Positions 20,945-32,311 of a DNA stretch of 64,000 nucleotides are shown here, piece by piece. Within the stretch, counting starts at the first letter, position 1; each line of letters starts with the position of its first letter. The position numbers were made by a program, and so were the translations under genes. The DNA lies in NCBI GenBank assembly GCA_016584305.1, contig JACEEZ010004848.1, forward strand, positions 381,001 through 445,000, written 5' to 3'. The notes under the pieces were generated by a model. It made no database searches. It was not told the origin of the DNA and saw nothing but the letters and a program-made list of their open reading frames with translations. The stretch comes from Chionoecetes opilio (taxonomy: Eukaryota; Arthropoda; Malacostraca; Decapoda; Majidae).

Positions 20945-21600
20945 TTTCACTTTACACTTTATCTAATCCTAAAGCCCGTTAACCTTGGTTTAACTCTGCT
21001 TGTTCTCATGCTGTCCAAGATAGAGAGGCGGCTCACAAACGGTACCATAACCATCCATCTCCTGAAACTCATGCCCTTTATATTTCTGCCCGTAATCATG
21101 CCAAATCTTTACTTCAACTTACCAAAAACTCTTTCATTCATAGAAATTGTCAAAATCTCTGTGATCGATTCCTCTCGTGACTTCTGGCATCTAGCATAAA
21201 ACATCTCTAACAATTTTTCTTCTTCATCTTTCCCTCCTATGCTTCACCCAGATGGCTCCACAGCTGTCTCATCTATTTCTAAAGCTGAACTCTTCGCTCA
21301 AACCTTTGCTGAAAATTCCACTCTGGCTGATGAAGGGCTTGTTCCTCCTTCTCCTCCACCCTCTGACTATATTATGCCTGTCATTAAGATCCTTCGTAAT
21401 GATGTTTTCTTTGCCCTTTCTGGCCTAGATCCTCGGAAGGCTTACGGTCCTGACGGAGTCCCTCCTACTGCTCTCTAAAATTGTGCTTCTGTGCTTGCAC
21501 CCTGCCTGGTCAAACTTTTCCGTCTTTGTCTATGTACTTCCACCTTTCCTTCTTGCTGGAAGAACATCTCTTTGGTTTCATACACCTCGGTAGGAGCGTA
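20945..21600 (+). pseudogene. Jockey-type LINE RT N-terminal fragment
   Basis: This encodes HPDGSTAVSSISKAELFAQT, then FAENSTLADEG, FFALSGLDPRKAYGPDGVPP, LAPCLVKLFRLCL and FPSCWK. These are the spacer and the start of the RT of jockey-like elements (DPRKAxGPDGIPP, SxFPxxWK). A stop interrupts it at 21476, and it is truncated near 21600 before the catalytic motifs. Confidence 0.75.
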
Positions 21601-22648
21601 CGTACACTGCAACAAGAGACATGAAACCCAGAGTGTGTTTCATCCTCCATTGCTCATGCCGGATCAGTAGTAGGTGTAACCCCCACTGCTAGTCTCGCCA
21701 CTGCCAGGCCTCCTCGTCTAAGAGAGTCCCACTATATCCACCTTCAGTCTAGTGAGCTCGCCCGATAGGAGAGGCAGTCAATGATTGTCTGAGAGGCGAT
21801 ATGAGAGTATTACAGCTAAGTATTAATTATCCGACCTTGGGGGGACCGAAGGTAGGTCGGATAATTGGAATAGTCGGATGTTCGGATATCACAGTAACCA
21901 TAAACGTAAGGACAAAATGGTATAGAACATAAAAGATGCAGCTCTTGAAGGCCGATCCAGTGGTAGACGCGAAAGTAAAATTCATGCATAAATAAAGCCA
22001 CAAATCAATGTTTTCTATAAACTAAAAAACAAAACTAAGTAAAATAAATGGCCAAAACAAGACACGCTGTGGTGGTGAAAAAAGTTGGTTGTTTGGACAA
22101 GTCGGATGTTGGGAATTTGGCTGTATATGTTTCAGCTGAAATATATTCAGAAGCTTGAAATACTTGGACGATGGCGGGTATTGGCTAGGCTTGCACTTAA
22201 GAAGTTTTGGCAACAGCTGGAGGGGAAGAGCATTTTAGTTTTTTTGTGTGTGTATTTCTTTGAGATGGTAATATATAAAGTAAGAAGCAAATGTAGGATA
22301 GATATGTAGAGAAGCTCCTCGCCTCTGCAAACAATATTCACGCCACACAGGGGTCAAGGGGAGTAAGCAATGTCTCTCTACCATAATACGAAGGACAAAC
22401 ATACAAAATCAGCCCTACCCTGTCACTCAGTCACACCACAGTTCCTAAATCACCTAAATCATCTCAGTCAATCCACTATAGTTCCTCTATTAGTCATGCT
22501 TTGTCATGCAGTCACCCCACAGTGGAGGCGCGGTTGCCCGCCTGGCCAGTGTGTGACCTCACGGCAATGGCAGACGTTTTTTCGAGCAATTAACTTATCA
22601 TCACTTTGACAGCATTAACTCAAATTTTTTTTGTAGGAGTTATATATA
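21601..22648. other. Possible pogo-like debris; no gene seen
   Basis: A hairpin at about 21828-21862 (TTATCCGACCTT and AGGTCGGATAA) and GTCGGATGTTCGGAT words resemble the ends of a pogo-type MITE. No matching opposite end was fixed. The rest is unassigned. Confidence 0.3.
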
Positions 22649-23801
22649 CGTAAACCCTCTCGTATCCGGACCCTCATTATTCGGACTTCAACATTATTCG
22701 GACCTCCTCCTCCTCCTTTTTTTTTTTAGAGGCCCCGGCAGCCAGGCAAAGCTCTTATGATCCATCACTGAGCCTATTCTTTGTATACTGTCATTGTGGT
22801 TTCTTTGTTGTGTACAAATGTTGTATTGGCGAGTGATCTGAGGCCATTGAGCCTTGGACCCAGATCCAGCAACGGAGGTGGTATCTCCAGCTACCACCTA
22901 GATATTACCTGGCCTTTCTGCCTTATCCAGCAAGCCTCCCTCGGTAGGTAGTAAACAGGTAGGAAGGCCCTGACTGGCTGGGCGAGTAATGACGTCATCA
23001 AACTTGTCATCAGTCACCAGCCAATGACAAACGGTTTCTAAAACCTCTCGACCAATCGCAAGTCAACAAGACGTTTCACAAGGCCTTTAAAGGTCGTGTC
23101 ACACGGACACTTTTTCCGTTAGTGTTGTGGGGTGGCCGCGGCAAGAATGTTTCCCCATCACTGGCTACCCCGCCACCTCAACACCTTTAAATAACCCTTA
23201 TTTATGGTGACACACAGTACTACACTGACCTAAATAATGACACGTGTATACTATATAACAAACAGCTCACCATAATCACTACGATGTATAGTAACTAGTA
23301 ATAAGACGTAAAGCCCTGCCCACCCTGCTGGCGAGCGACCTGCCCCGCCTGGCGCCCTGCCTACCTCTCAGGACAACACGCTGTCATCCGCCTCACCTGT
23401 GCCTTCCTGAAGAAGACAGGTCAGCTACCACGCCTCTGATAGCACCATAGGACATCACCAGGGATCATAGGGCTCCTCAAGGGGTCCTCACAGCCCTACA
23501 ACCAACACCAAGGAGGAGGAGGAAATCTCCGCCATCATGATACTGCTGCCGGCTGCCAGATGTAGGACTGACAGTGCTGTACACTACACCTGTACAGTAC
23601 TGTATTTTTACCGTAGATTTATATATTTACATGATTTATCTTATGTTTATTGATATTTGCATCACTCAGAAATTTTATATTCACCTAGAATTTTTTTTTT
23701 TTTTTTTTAATATGAGGGGATATAATCCCCCCCATTATTCGGATTCTTGCATTATTCGGACCACTCCTTGGCCCAATTAGTCCGGATATGAGAGGGTTTA
23801 C
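22649..23801. mobile_element. pogo/Tigger-like MITE (GTAAACCCTCTC ends)
   Basis: The ends GTAAACCCTCTCGTATCCGG and CCGGATATGAGAGGGTTTAC are inverted repeats beside TA. Sub-terminal ATTATTCGGAC words repeat at both ends, a layout typical of Tigger-like MITEs. No transposase frame is present. Confidence 0.7.
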
Positions 23802-24610
23802 TACTATGACATTCTACATACATGGCAGGACACATTTCTTAAGTCTTCTCATAACAGACAACTTGTCTATTGCGTAAGATGTGGTTTGGGGAAGTGCCCA
23901 CCTCTGGTGTGGAGGAAAAATCTCCTGGGAGACGGAAAGGCTGGTTGAAACTCGAGGATATAGTATATAAATCTTTAATAAGGCCACTGAATTAGAAACA
24001 AAACTTTTCTTGTAAAAAAAAAAAAAGGTAGCTAAGAAGCAGATACTTCCTTGCAGAGACTTAGAATCTCATGAAACTCAAAACAAAAAGATAAATCCTT
24101 TAAATCATGCTTAACACACACCCTGTTTCGGCTCACATTCATGCCAATTGCCAGATTTTCTAATTCTTTAATCTAATTTGAATTTCTTTTTAGTTTAACT
24201 TTATTTTCCCATAGCTTACTGATATTATTAAGAGATTTCTAAGAACTTCCAAGGGCTTAATTGAATGCTATGGCCTGTATAACTAAATACATATGTATGC
24301 AACAAGTCTCAATGGCCCAAGAGATTGGTGAGCTTGTCCTCATCCAGCAAGGAGGATTTGACTTGAGGCACCAAGCTGGACCCTCATTTCTTCTTGTTCC
24401 AAGCCACCTGCCAGTGTGAAAAGCTGGAAGTGTAGTGGTAGAATATCGAACTCCATATGAAGCTGCTTTGACCAAGCACCTCCAGGCTACACAACCCACC
24501 AGTCTGGGGGCGAGGAGGATGCCAGCAGTGTCATATCACAAATATGGTTGATGCTTAGCAAAATCTCTGGTGTTCATTTCACATATCCTATTGGACCTTC
24601 AGCTATAACA
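23802..24610. other. No gene seen
   Basis: AT-rich intergenic sequence with no supportable exon, RNA or transposon end. Confidence 0.35.
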
Positions 24611-25050
<440 letters not shown>

Positions 25051-25250
25051 AAAAAACAGTATCACTTGATCAGAATACTAGAACATTTTGGCATCTGTAT
25101 GAATGTCATGAGATGTCAAACTTGCAAGAGGCTAAACTCAAACACACATTATACATCAGTAAATCTGAATAAAATCTAAATCTGTACACATAAGGCTTGG
25201 ATGGCTTTGGTTTTTCACATTTGTTTGGTACAACAGCAAATTTCTTTGGC

Positions 25251-25420
25251 TTATAGCGCAGGAACATCAACATCATTTTCTGCTAGCAGTTTCTTCAAGT
25301 ACGTTGCCTCCTGCTCCAGGTGTCCTGTGGTGGTGTGGTGGTGGTGAAGTTGTTCCTCTACATTGGACACCAAAGGCCCCAGAACCAGACTGCTCAGCCT
25401 GCACACACTGCGCACCATCA
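25251..25420 (-). CDS. BRCC3: BRCC36 exon 7 (last)
   Basis: It starts after a CATGACAG acceptor and completes the Val codon split from exon 6. It encodes 55 residues, MVRSVCRLSSLVLGPLVSNV then EEQLHHHH and LEQEATYLKKLLAENDVDVP, and stops at TAA 25253-25251. It aligns with the C-terminal helical region of BRCC36 (LCSQMSAVSGPLLQWLEDRL in human), which pairs with Abraxas/ABRO1 in a coiled coil. The four-His run is a local oddity. Confidence 0.8.
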
Positions 25421-26590
25421 CTGTCATGAACAAACATCCCCTTGTTACCATGTGTCACCCACCATTAATGGTTTTACTTAATACAGAAAATCTTTTTTTT
25501 TTACTTAAGATTGTTACTGTATGTTTGTTGTATAATTTGACACACAAGCAATGATGCACTTGGTGCCTTAGACTCCTCTACAGGGCTTGAATGTCACTCT
25601 ATCTTGCTACATGTTATCACATAAATTTCCCATTGCCAATTTGAAGATTGAATTTTTTCGGGAAAAAAATTCCAAAAACCCAGTTGGATTATGTGACTTC
25701 AGTTCTGGCTTCTTGGTCCACGAGTCCTGCTGAGATCAGCTACCCCATTAATTTCCTACAGTCAGGTGATTGGCTGGTTCACATAGTGGTTATGTAACTT
25801 ATTATTATTCAGCTCAGTGACACAACGAGGAGCCTGATCTCCCATTGACCAGCCGACCCTTGCCTCACGGCCTTGTCCCCCATCCCTCCCCTAGTTCTCA
25901 CCTCACAGGGGTGAGGTCAATCTTTGGCTCTCTCTTAGGAATCATGTAAACCTGTGGAGGTCATCCTCACTCTCCAGCTGACTTGTATGTATTGATCTAG
26001 GAATAGATGAACATAGATGAACAGTTACATTAACATTTTGTGAGAACCAATCAGTTACTTGGCTGAAGGAGTGGGTGGGTGGGTACAGGTGGAGCTCCTG
26101 GTCCTGGCTGACATAATCTATGACTATGTATTCTGTATGCTATGCTGTCCTGCTGAAGTCAAGAGGCACTTGCCTCCACTAGATAACCTTATGTCATATA
26201 ATCCAACTCATGACTTTTTGACAGTAGGTGCAATACACCACCACCTCCTACATGCCGTGCCATGCCGTGCCATGCCATGCCACGATCTGAGGATGTGAAT
26301 ATTGATGCTCAAATGTTGTTGTTTTTGTTATACAGTATTTTTATGTTTTCATATTTTATGTGATTATTTCTTGAATATTTTGTTATTCTCTCACCAAATA
26401 ATCTTGTTCACAAGTTCTATTGTTTACCAACACTATTTGGGTCTAACACAATGTAATTTCTATTGAAAACACCACATTGGACATGCCGCCACTGTAATAA
26501 TTATTCACTGAATAAGTTTACCAGCCATTGCTAAATCTTAGGAATCATTATCATCCTAAACCTGTACAGGCTGTTGTAATGCTTCTTCTT
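25421..26590. other. BRCC36 intron 6, unassigned part
   Basis: Unique AT-rich sequence upstream of exon 7. No exon, RNA or transposon end is supported. The rest of intron 6 holds an RTE LINE, a TTAA element and a 23-bp array. Confidence 0.4.
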
Positions 26591-27393
26591 CTTTCTGTTT
26601 AACGGCAGGTTTTCCCATAATATTTTATGAGGTTAGACGGCCGATGATACGCTTCCAGCTATCTCTATCCGTTGCCTCAACTTCTTCAATGCCCAATGCT
26701 GCCAGATTCTCTTCAACACACTGCCTCCATGTCTTCCTTGGCCTGCCCGGTGGACGGCGACCTGGCACTTCCACTCCAACAGCTCTCCCCAATGCCTCAC
26801 CACCTTCTCTACTCTTCACGTGCCCAAACCACCTCCATCGCCTTACTCTCAGCACTGTACTCAGCTTCTTCAATCCACATTTCTTGCCACCTCTTCACTG
26901 GACACTTCATCTCTCCATGTGATCCCAGTCATATATCTCAATATTGTCCGATCACAACCAACCAACACATCCTTCAACTTCTTCGTCAAAGCCCATGTCT
27001 CAGAACCATACAGCAAAACTGATCTTATACATGCTTCAAATACTCTTCCTCTGTTTTTCAGTGGCATACTCTTGTTTACCAGCAGTCCGTTAAGAACGAT
27101 TTGCTTCGTTTAACTCTGCTTAATTCCGTTAAGAACGTGCTCCGTTTAACAGCCTCAAACCTCTGTACCCACCACATGACAGTGCATCTCCTTTGCCTTT
27201 AAACAGTGGTAAGGTAAAACTATCCCTCCATTCTGCTGGACCTTTCTCCTCCCTCATAATCTTTTCAAAAACTCTTGTTAGTTTTCTGATACCTGTCCTT
27301 TCTGCTTGTTTCAGCCTATCACTGCTGACACCCGGTGGACCTGGTGCCTTTCCATCTTTCATCCCCTTCAATGTTCTTACTACCTATTTTTCT

Positions 27394-27873
27394 CAGAGGT
27401 GGGCGCGATACTTTTTTTTGGTAGTGCGATAACGATACTGCGATACTTTTTCCCGCTAGTTGGATACGCGATACTCCGCTACTTTTTTGGATTTTCTTAA
27501 AACGATACGCGACACTGCGATACTCCGCTACAGATACTTTTTTCTTAAAGCGATAGTATCGCAGGGATACTGCGATACCAAAAATTTAGCTTTGCTATAC
27601 TTTGCTACCTAAGAAAACACTGTATTAGCCAAAAAAAGATCTATTTGACTTAAACTACAGTTTAGGCACATTAAAACATTGTAATATATTTATTTTTAAA
27701 CTGACAAATTTTATTTAAAATATAAAGGTGGTCTTTTAAAGTATCGCGGGAAATTTAAGCGATACTTTAGTTGTGATACTTATACTCCGCTACTTTGAAT
27801 TCTTATGCAATACTATTTTGGCGGTGTGATAGTATCGCAGTATCGCACTAAGTATCGCTCTCGCCCACCTCTG
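27394..27873 (+). mobile_element. hAT-like non-autonomous transposon 3
   Basis: The ends are CAGAGGTGGGCGCGATACTT and AAGTATCGCTC...GCCCACCTCTG. The flanking 8-mers ATTTTTCT (27386-27393) and CTTTTTCT (27874-27881) differ at one base. The interior is full of GCGATACT/AGTATCGC words in both orientations. No coding capacity. Confidence 0.85.
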
Positions 27874-28730
27874 CTTTTTCTATTATATTTTTCACTGGAT
27901 CTTCCACCATTTCAACATCCTCCAGCTCATTGTTATTTTCTACATTCAGCAGTCTCTCAAAATATTCTCTCCATCATTCTCTCACTTCATCATTCGGATG
28001 AAAACGGAGAAATTAAAGTGGTGGCGAGGGAGCGCTCCACCACTTTCATTTCTCCGTTTTCGTCCTTTACATACTTTGCTCCTTGTACATCCTCCTTGTC
28101 TTTTCTCATCTGCTTAGCTACTCTGAACATCTGCCTTCCTTCTGCCGTGTTCAAGTTCTGACTCCACTCCTCCGATGCTTGTTCTTTGCCATTGCCACTT
28201 GCCTCTTAGCATCATTTGTCCTTTCTCTGTACATTATTTTAGCCACCTCACATCTTGATCGTTGCCACTGTTTGAATGTGATTCTTTTCTCCTTAATTTT
28301 CTGTTGCACCTCTTCCTTCCACCACCAAGTCTCCCTTTCTCTGCCTCTTCTTCCATGTTAGGCCACACACCTCTTCTCCAGCTCTCAGTATGCCTTCCTG
28401 TAAGTGGTGGCAGTCTCCCTCTCCTCCTTCCATCTTTGTAACAAAGTTTTCTTCAAACTCCTGTCTCTTGTTGGCCTCTTTCAGCTTCCACAGTTTCATT
28501 CTTTTTACACATTTTCTCTTCATCCTCATCATCTTTTTGATTTTGAGGTCTGCCCGTACCAACCTGTGCTGCGTCAAACAAGCCTCTCCAGGTATTGCCT
28601 TACAGTTCATGACTCGCACATCTGCTCTTTTCCTCATCAGCACCAAATCCAACGGTGTCTCTGCTCCACCACTTTTGTATGTAATTAGTTTTTCCCTGTC
28701 TTTCTTGTAATAGGTGTTTAGTATTCTTAA

Positions 28731-30147
28731 AGTAATCGTCCAGACCATTTCATCATTCCTGATTTAATGCAATCAAATCATAGCCATTAACGAGTAGATC
28801 AACAATACGTCGTCACTTTTTGTATCCAGTCAGCCGTTTTTAAATAATCCGCAATCAAAATCTGCAAATTCCCCGAGTTTTCAAAACGCTCTCAAGGTTT
28901 GCAGACGCTCAGGCTCATGCTCGGTGACGTAGCATCAGGGAGGCTACTCTTCCCGCGCTTGATCAGAGGCACGTAAACACAGAGATAAATATAGTACTTG
29001 AAGATATTTGGGTGTTTCTGATAGATTTTTTTTGCTATATGCCACATGCATGCATCCTTTATAGGTGCAGCAAGACAGCTGTGCCTTTCCAGAAAAGTTT
29101 GCACACAGAAAGGAGGGGCGTGTGTAGGGTGATACACGCCTATAGTGTGCTGGAGCGAGCAGTTGTGTTGAGAAACGGTGTGTAGTGAGGGTACACATCA
29201 GGTGAAAGACTGGGTGAGAGTGTGCAGCGCGACTAGTCGCCTACCCAGTGTGTGGGGTTGGGACGACGAGTGTGAGGTGAGCCTGTGTACACGGGTGCTG
29301 GACAAGGGCGGCGCCCCCCCCCGTAAGACTGACTCAGTCCAACACCATACCAGACCAGGTGGCCCTGTTAGACAGGGACGCCAGGACTGGCAGCAGCGGT
29401 GGACCACCACGACTGTGAGGCTTTGCCTCTTAACAAGACCAAGTAAACCAAGTAAACCAGTTGTGGAGTGGGCGTGCCCTGTGGTGAGAGACCCTGTGGT
29501 GGTGTGGCTGTCACACTTTCTGCCTTCCCGCCCGCATATTTTCCAACTCTATGCTGTAGTTAATGCTAGTATGTGGTTTCCGAGTAATGACGTTTGACTG
29601 TAGCTCCAAAACTAACCATAGGATTTTCTCGAAAGTACCTTCATTGTGATTCCCACACACACATGGTTTAACCTTATTTACCAATCCATGCTTTGGAGAA
29701 GTGCCAGGTCCTCCTGCTGAACCTCAGGCTCTGCTAACACCTGTTAATCCACCTCGTACTCGGGCTCAAACATATAGGATCCCATGACAATCTGAGGTTC
29801 GTTTTCCTCATAGTATACGCGACCAGCGTCATTTCTTTCGGTGTCAGATTGAGCATCATACTCTAAATCTGTCACAGCGACAGATTCACTGTCTGACACC
29901 GAAGTACAATCGCTCATCATAACATTTGCCGACAGGTGTCAGACAGTGTCTGCGGGCGTCCCTGTTCTGACGTCATCAATAACAGTCGTAGCCCTGTTGG
30001 AGGGAAGATTTTTTTTTTCGCACGCTTTTTACAAAAGTCGTGTTTTTACGGAAATAAGGCCTGGAAATCAATTATTTTTGGTGGATTAGGTGTTTGAATG
30101 TAATTCAACATAATTCGGCAAAAAAAAAATGGGTCTGGACGATTACT
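28731..30147 (+). mobile_element. TTAA-flanked transposon, copy 2
   Basis: TTAA occurs at 28727-28730 and 30148-30151. The ends AGTAATCGTCCAGACC and GGTCTGGACGATTACT are perfect inverted repeats. At 1,417 bp it is the cleanest copy and lacks the 29-bp array. It interrupts the antisense RTE LINE. It holds a THAP-like start (29039, plus strand) and an acidic ORF on the minus strand (29679-29920). Confidence 0.85.
29679..29920 (-). pseudogene. Acidic leader resembling P2X7-type zinc 'ballast' proteins
   Basis: From ATG 29920 the frame reads MMSDCTSVSDSESVAVTDLE then YDAQSDTER, YYEENEPQIVMGSYMFEPEY, a TAA at 29746-29744, and after it EPEVQQEDLALLQSMDW to TAA 29679. A Ser/Asp-rich start followed by a (P/S)YMFEPE motif is how many invertebrate proteins with the P2X7 C-terminal zinc-binding domain begin. 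The Cys-rich domain itself is not seen. Family assignment rests on memory of that motif and is tentative. Confidence 0.35.
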
Positions 30148-30296
30148 TTAAGCAATGCCTACAACAAAATTTCAACACATTCTCTCCTTCAACTTTTCTG
30201 TCACCCCAGCCACAGCTTCCCACAACACCCTCACATCCTGTTTTATGTCTCCCAATATGAGCGGTTAGGTTAGGTTAGGTAGGTTAAGTCTCCTCC

Positions 30297-31475
30297 AATT
30301 GTGTTCCCAAACTGGTGATGATTGTGTTCCCAAACTGGTGATAATTGTGTTCCCAAACTGGTGATGATTGTGTTCCCAAACTGGTGATAATTGTGTTCCC
30401 AAACTGGTGATAATTGTGTTCCCAAACTGGTGATAATTGTGTTCCCAAACTGGTGATAATTGTGTTCCCAAACTGGTGATAAATGTGTTCCCAAACTGGT
30501 GATAAATGTGTTCCCAAACTGGTGATAATTGTGTTCCCAAACTGGTGATAATTGTGTTCCCAAACTGGTGATAATTGTGTTCCCAAACTGGTGATGATTG
30601 TGTTCCCAAACTGGTGATAATTGTGTTCCCAAACTGGTGATAAATGTGTTCCCAAACTGGTGATAATTGTGTTCCCAAACTGGTGATAAATGTGTTCCCA
30701 AACTGGTGATAATTGTGTTCCCAAACTGGTGATAATTGTGTTCCCAAACTGGTGATAAATGTGTTCCCAAACTGGTGATGATTGTGTTCCCAAACTGGTG
30801 ATGATTGTGTTCCCAAACTGGTGATAATTGTGTTCCCAAACTGGTGATAATTGTGTTCCCAAACTGGTGATAATTGTGTTCCCAAACTGGTGATAATTGT
30901 GTTCCCAAACTGGTGATAAATGTGTTCCCAAACTGGTGATAAATGTGTTCCCAAACTGGTGATAAATGTGTTCCCAAACTGGTGATAAATGTGTTCCCAA
31001 ACTGGTGATAAATGTGTTCCCAAACTGGTGATAAAATGTGGTGTTTTCCCAAACTGGTGATAATGTGTTCCCAAACTGGTGATAATTGTGTTCCCAAACT
31101 GGTGATAAATGTGTTCCCAAACTGGTGATAAATGTGTTCCCAAACTGGAGATAAATGTGTTCCCAAACTGGTGATAATTGTGTTCCCAAACTGGTGATAA
31201 ATGTGTTCCCAAACTGGTGATAAATGTGTTCCCAAACTGGTGATAAATGTGTTCCCAAACTGGGTGATGTAATGTGTTCCCAAACTGGTGATAAATGTGT
31301 TCCCAAACTGGTGATAAATGTGTTCCCAAACTGGTGATAATTGTGTTCCCAAACTGGTGATAATTGTGTTCCCAAACTGGTGATAAATGTGTTCCCAAAC
31401 TGGTGATAATTGTGTTCCCAAACTGGTGATAATTGTGTTCCCAAACTGGTGATAAATGTGTTCCCAAACTGGTAG
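30297..31475. repeat. 23-bp minisatellite, about 51 units
   Basis: The unit is ATTGTGTTCCCAAACTGGTG plus ATA. Variants alternate among ATAATT, ATAAAT and ATGATT at the junction. Because 23 is not a multiple of 3, all minus-strand frames stay open as a 23-residue cycle, giving three spurious ORFs of about 400 codons. It lies in BRCC36 intron 6 and follows a GGTTAGGTTAGG stretch at 30264. Confidence 0.95.
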
Positions 31476-32020
31476 GAAGTACATGCAGCAGTGAGTCCTT
31501 CATGGAGGGCTGAGAGCCGTGGGAATGACGAGGGTGCCAACGCCTTGTTCTAACACTTGAAGGAGGTTCTGCCAAGAAGTCACAACATCAATACTTTCTT
31601 TTTCTTTTTTAAGAGCCCTTGTCTTTTATCAACCGTTAAGTTTGACATGATGATCACTTGGACCTTCACAGCAATGCTAAGACTGCCTCCATGTAGGATC
31701 ATCATGAGTACAGTAAGGTCTCGTATTCATCATGTTCACATTTGGCAACCCCATCCAATTGCTGCCTAATTCTAATGTGGTGACCATATTCTTCCATTGG
31801 ATGATCACTTCATCCCCTTCAAAAACACTAAATCATATTTACCAATCATATTTTTGTACTTGGCATGCAAGACCTTACTGTATGTTTAAATGAAGTTATC
31901 CTAAATAGGCCGCACCCGACAAAGATCTCATCACAAGCCTTATTTCTTCAGTAAATTCCATGAATCGTGTTTACTTTAGCTGTTCATATCAAATGCATCA
32001 TCAAATATCTGAACACTTAC
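31476..32020. other. BRCC36 intron 6 next to exon 6, nothing seen
   Basis: Unique sequence between the 23-bp array and the exon 6 donor. No exon or transposon end is supported. Confidence 0.4.
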
Positions 32021-32129
32021 CTGCAACATTGTGGAGGTGAGTGAGGAGATGGGGCCCAGCCTGCTCCCGGGAAAGCTGTAGAAATTCGCTTTGCTCTTCA
32101 TAAAGCGTGGAACATAGATTATCCAAGGC
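32021..32129 (-). CDS. BRCC3: BRCC36 exon 6
   Basis: It lies between a polypyrimidine ATACTTTCAG acceptor and a G/GTAAGT donor. It encodes 36 residues starting ALDNLCSTLYEEQSEFLQLS and ending HLLTHLHNVA, plus one base of the next codon. It aligns with LPKILCQEEQDAYRRIHSLT ... KIHNGS of human BRCC36 (end of the MPN fold and first C-terminal helix). Phase 0 start fits exon 5. The 29-bp minisatellite begins about 180 bases upstream in the intron. Confidence 0.85.
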
Positions 32130-32311
32130 CTGAAAGTATTGGGTCAACAGGCTTATTGTAGCATGAAGTAGTTTAAGAGTTTGATTTCCATGAATAAATA
32201 GATTTTCATACATGTTTCTATTTCATAGACCATCATAATGAAGTATTGCACACACACACACACAATGACTCCATGGCATACAATAAGGAATTAACCATTG
32301 TTACTAATAGC

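Larger units (their letters stand above)
26591..30260 (-). pseudogene. Antisense RTE-like LINE, split by two transposons
   Basis: On the minus strand the order is endonuclease end (KDREKLITYKSGGAETPLD then LVLMRKRADVRV), the RT start (MKGMKDGKAPGPPGVSSDRL, AEWRDSFTLPLFKGKGDALS, CGGYRGLRLL), YGSETWALTKKL and RRWRWFGHVKSREGGEALG. The YKSGGxxTxLDxxL and GKAPGPxGVSSD motifs are typical of RTE-clade elements. A hAT (27394-27873) and a TTAA element (28731-30147) are inserted. The remnant 30152-30260 continues upstream sequence beyond the second insertion. The catalytic RT core is mostly deleted. Confidence 0.8.

Noticed and set aside
24257..24499. 80-codon minus-strand ORF
   Set aside because: No recognisable domain, repeat or splice context; length is within chance expectation.
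29178..29597. 139-codon plus-strand ORF in the TTAA element
   Set aside because: GC-rich open stretch without a recognised domain; copies 1 and 4 do not preserve it.
30262..30290. Telomere
   Set aside because: Only a few GGTTAGG words here, near 62040 and near 63490-63800; they are short, imperfect interstitial runs.
30265..31575. Three overlapping minus-strand ORFs of about 400-436 codons
   Set aside because: Frame-cycling translation of the 23-bp repeat.
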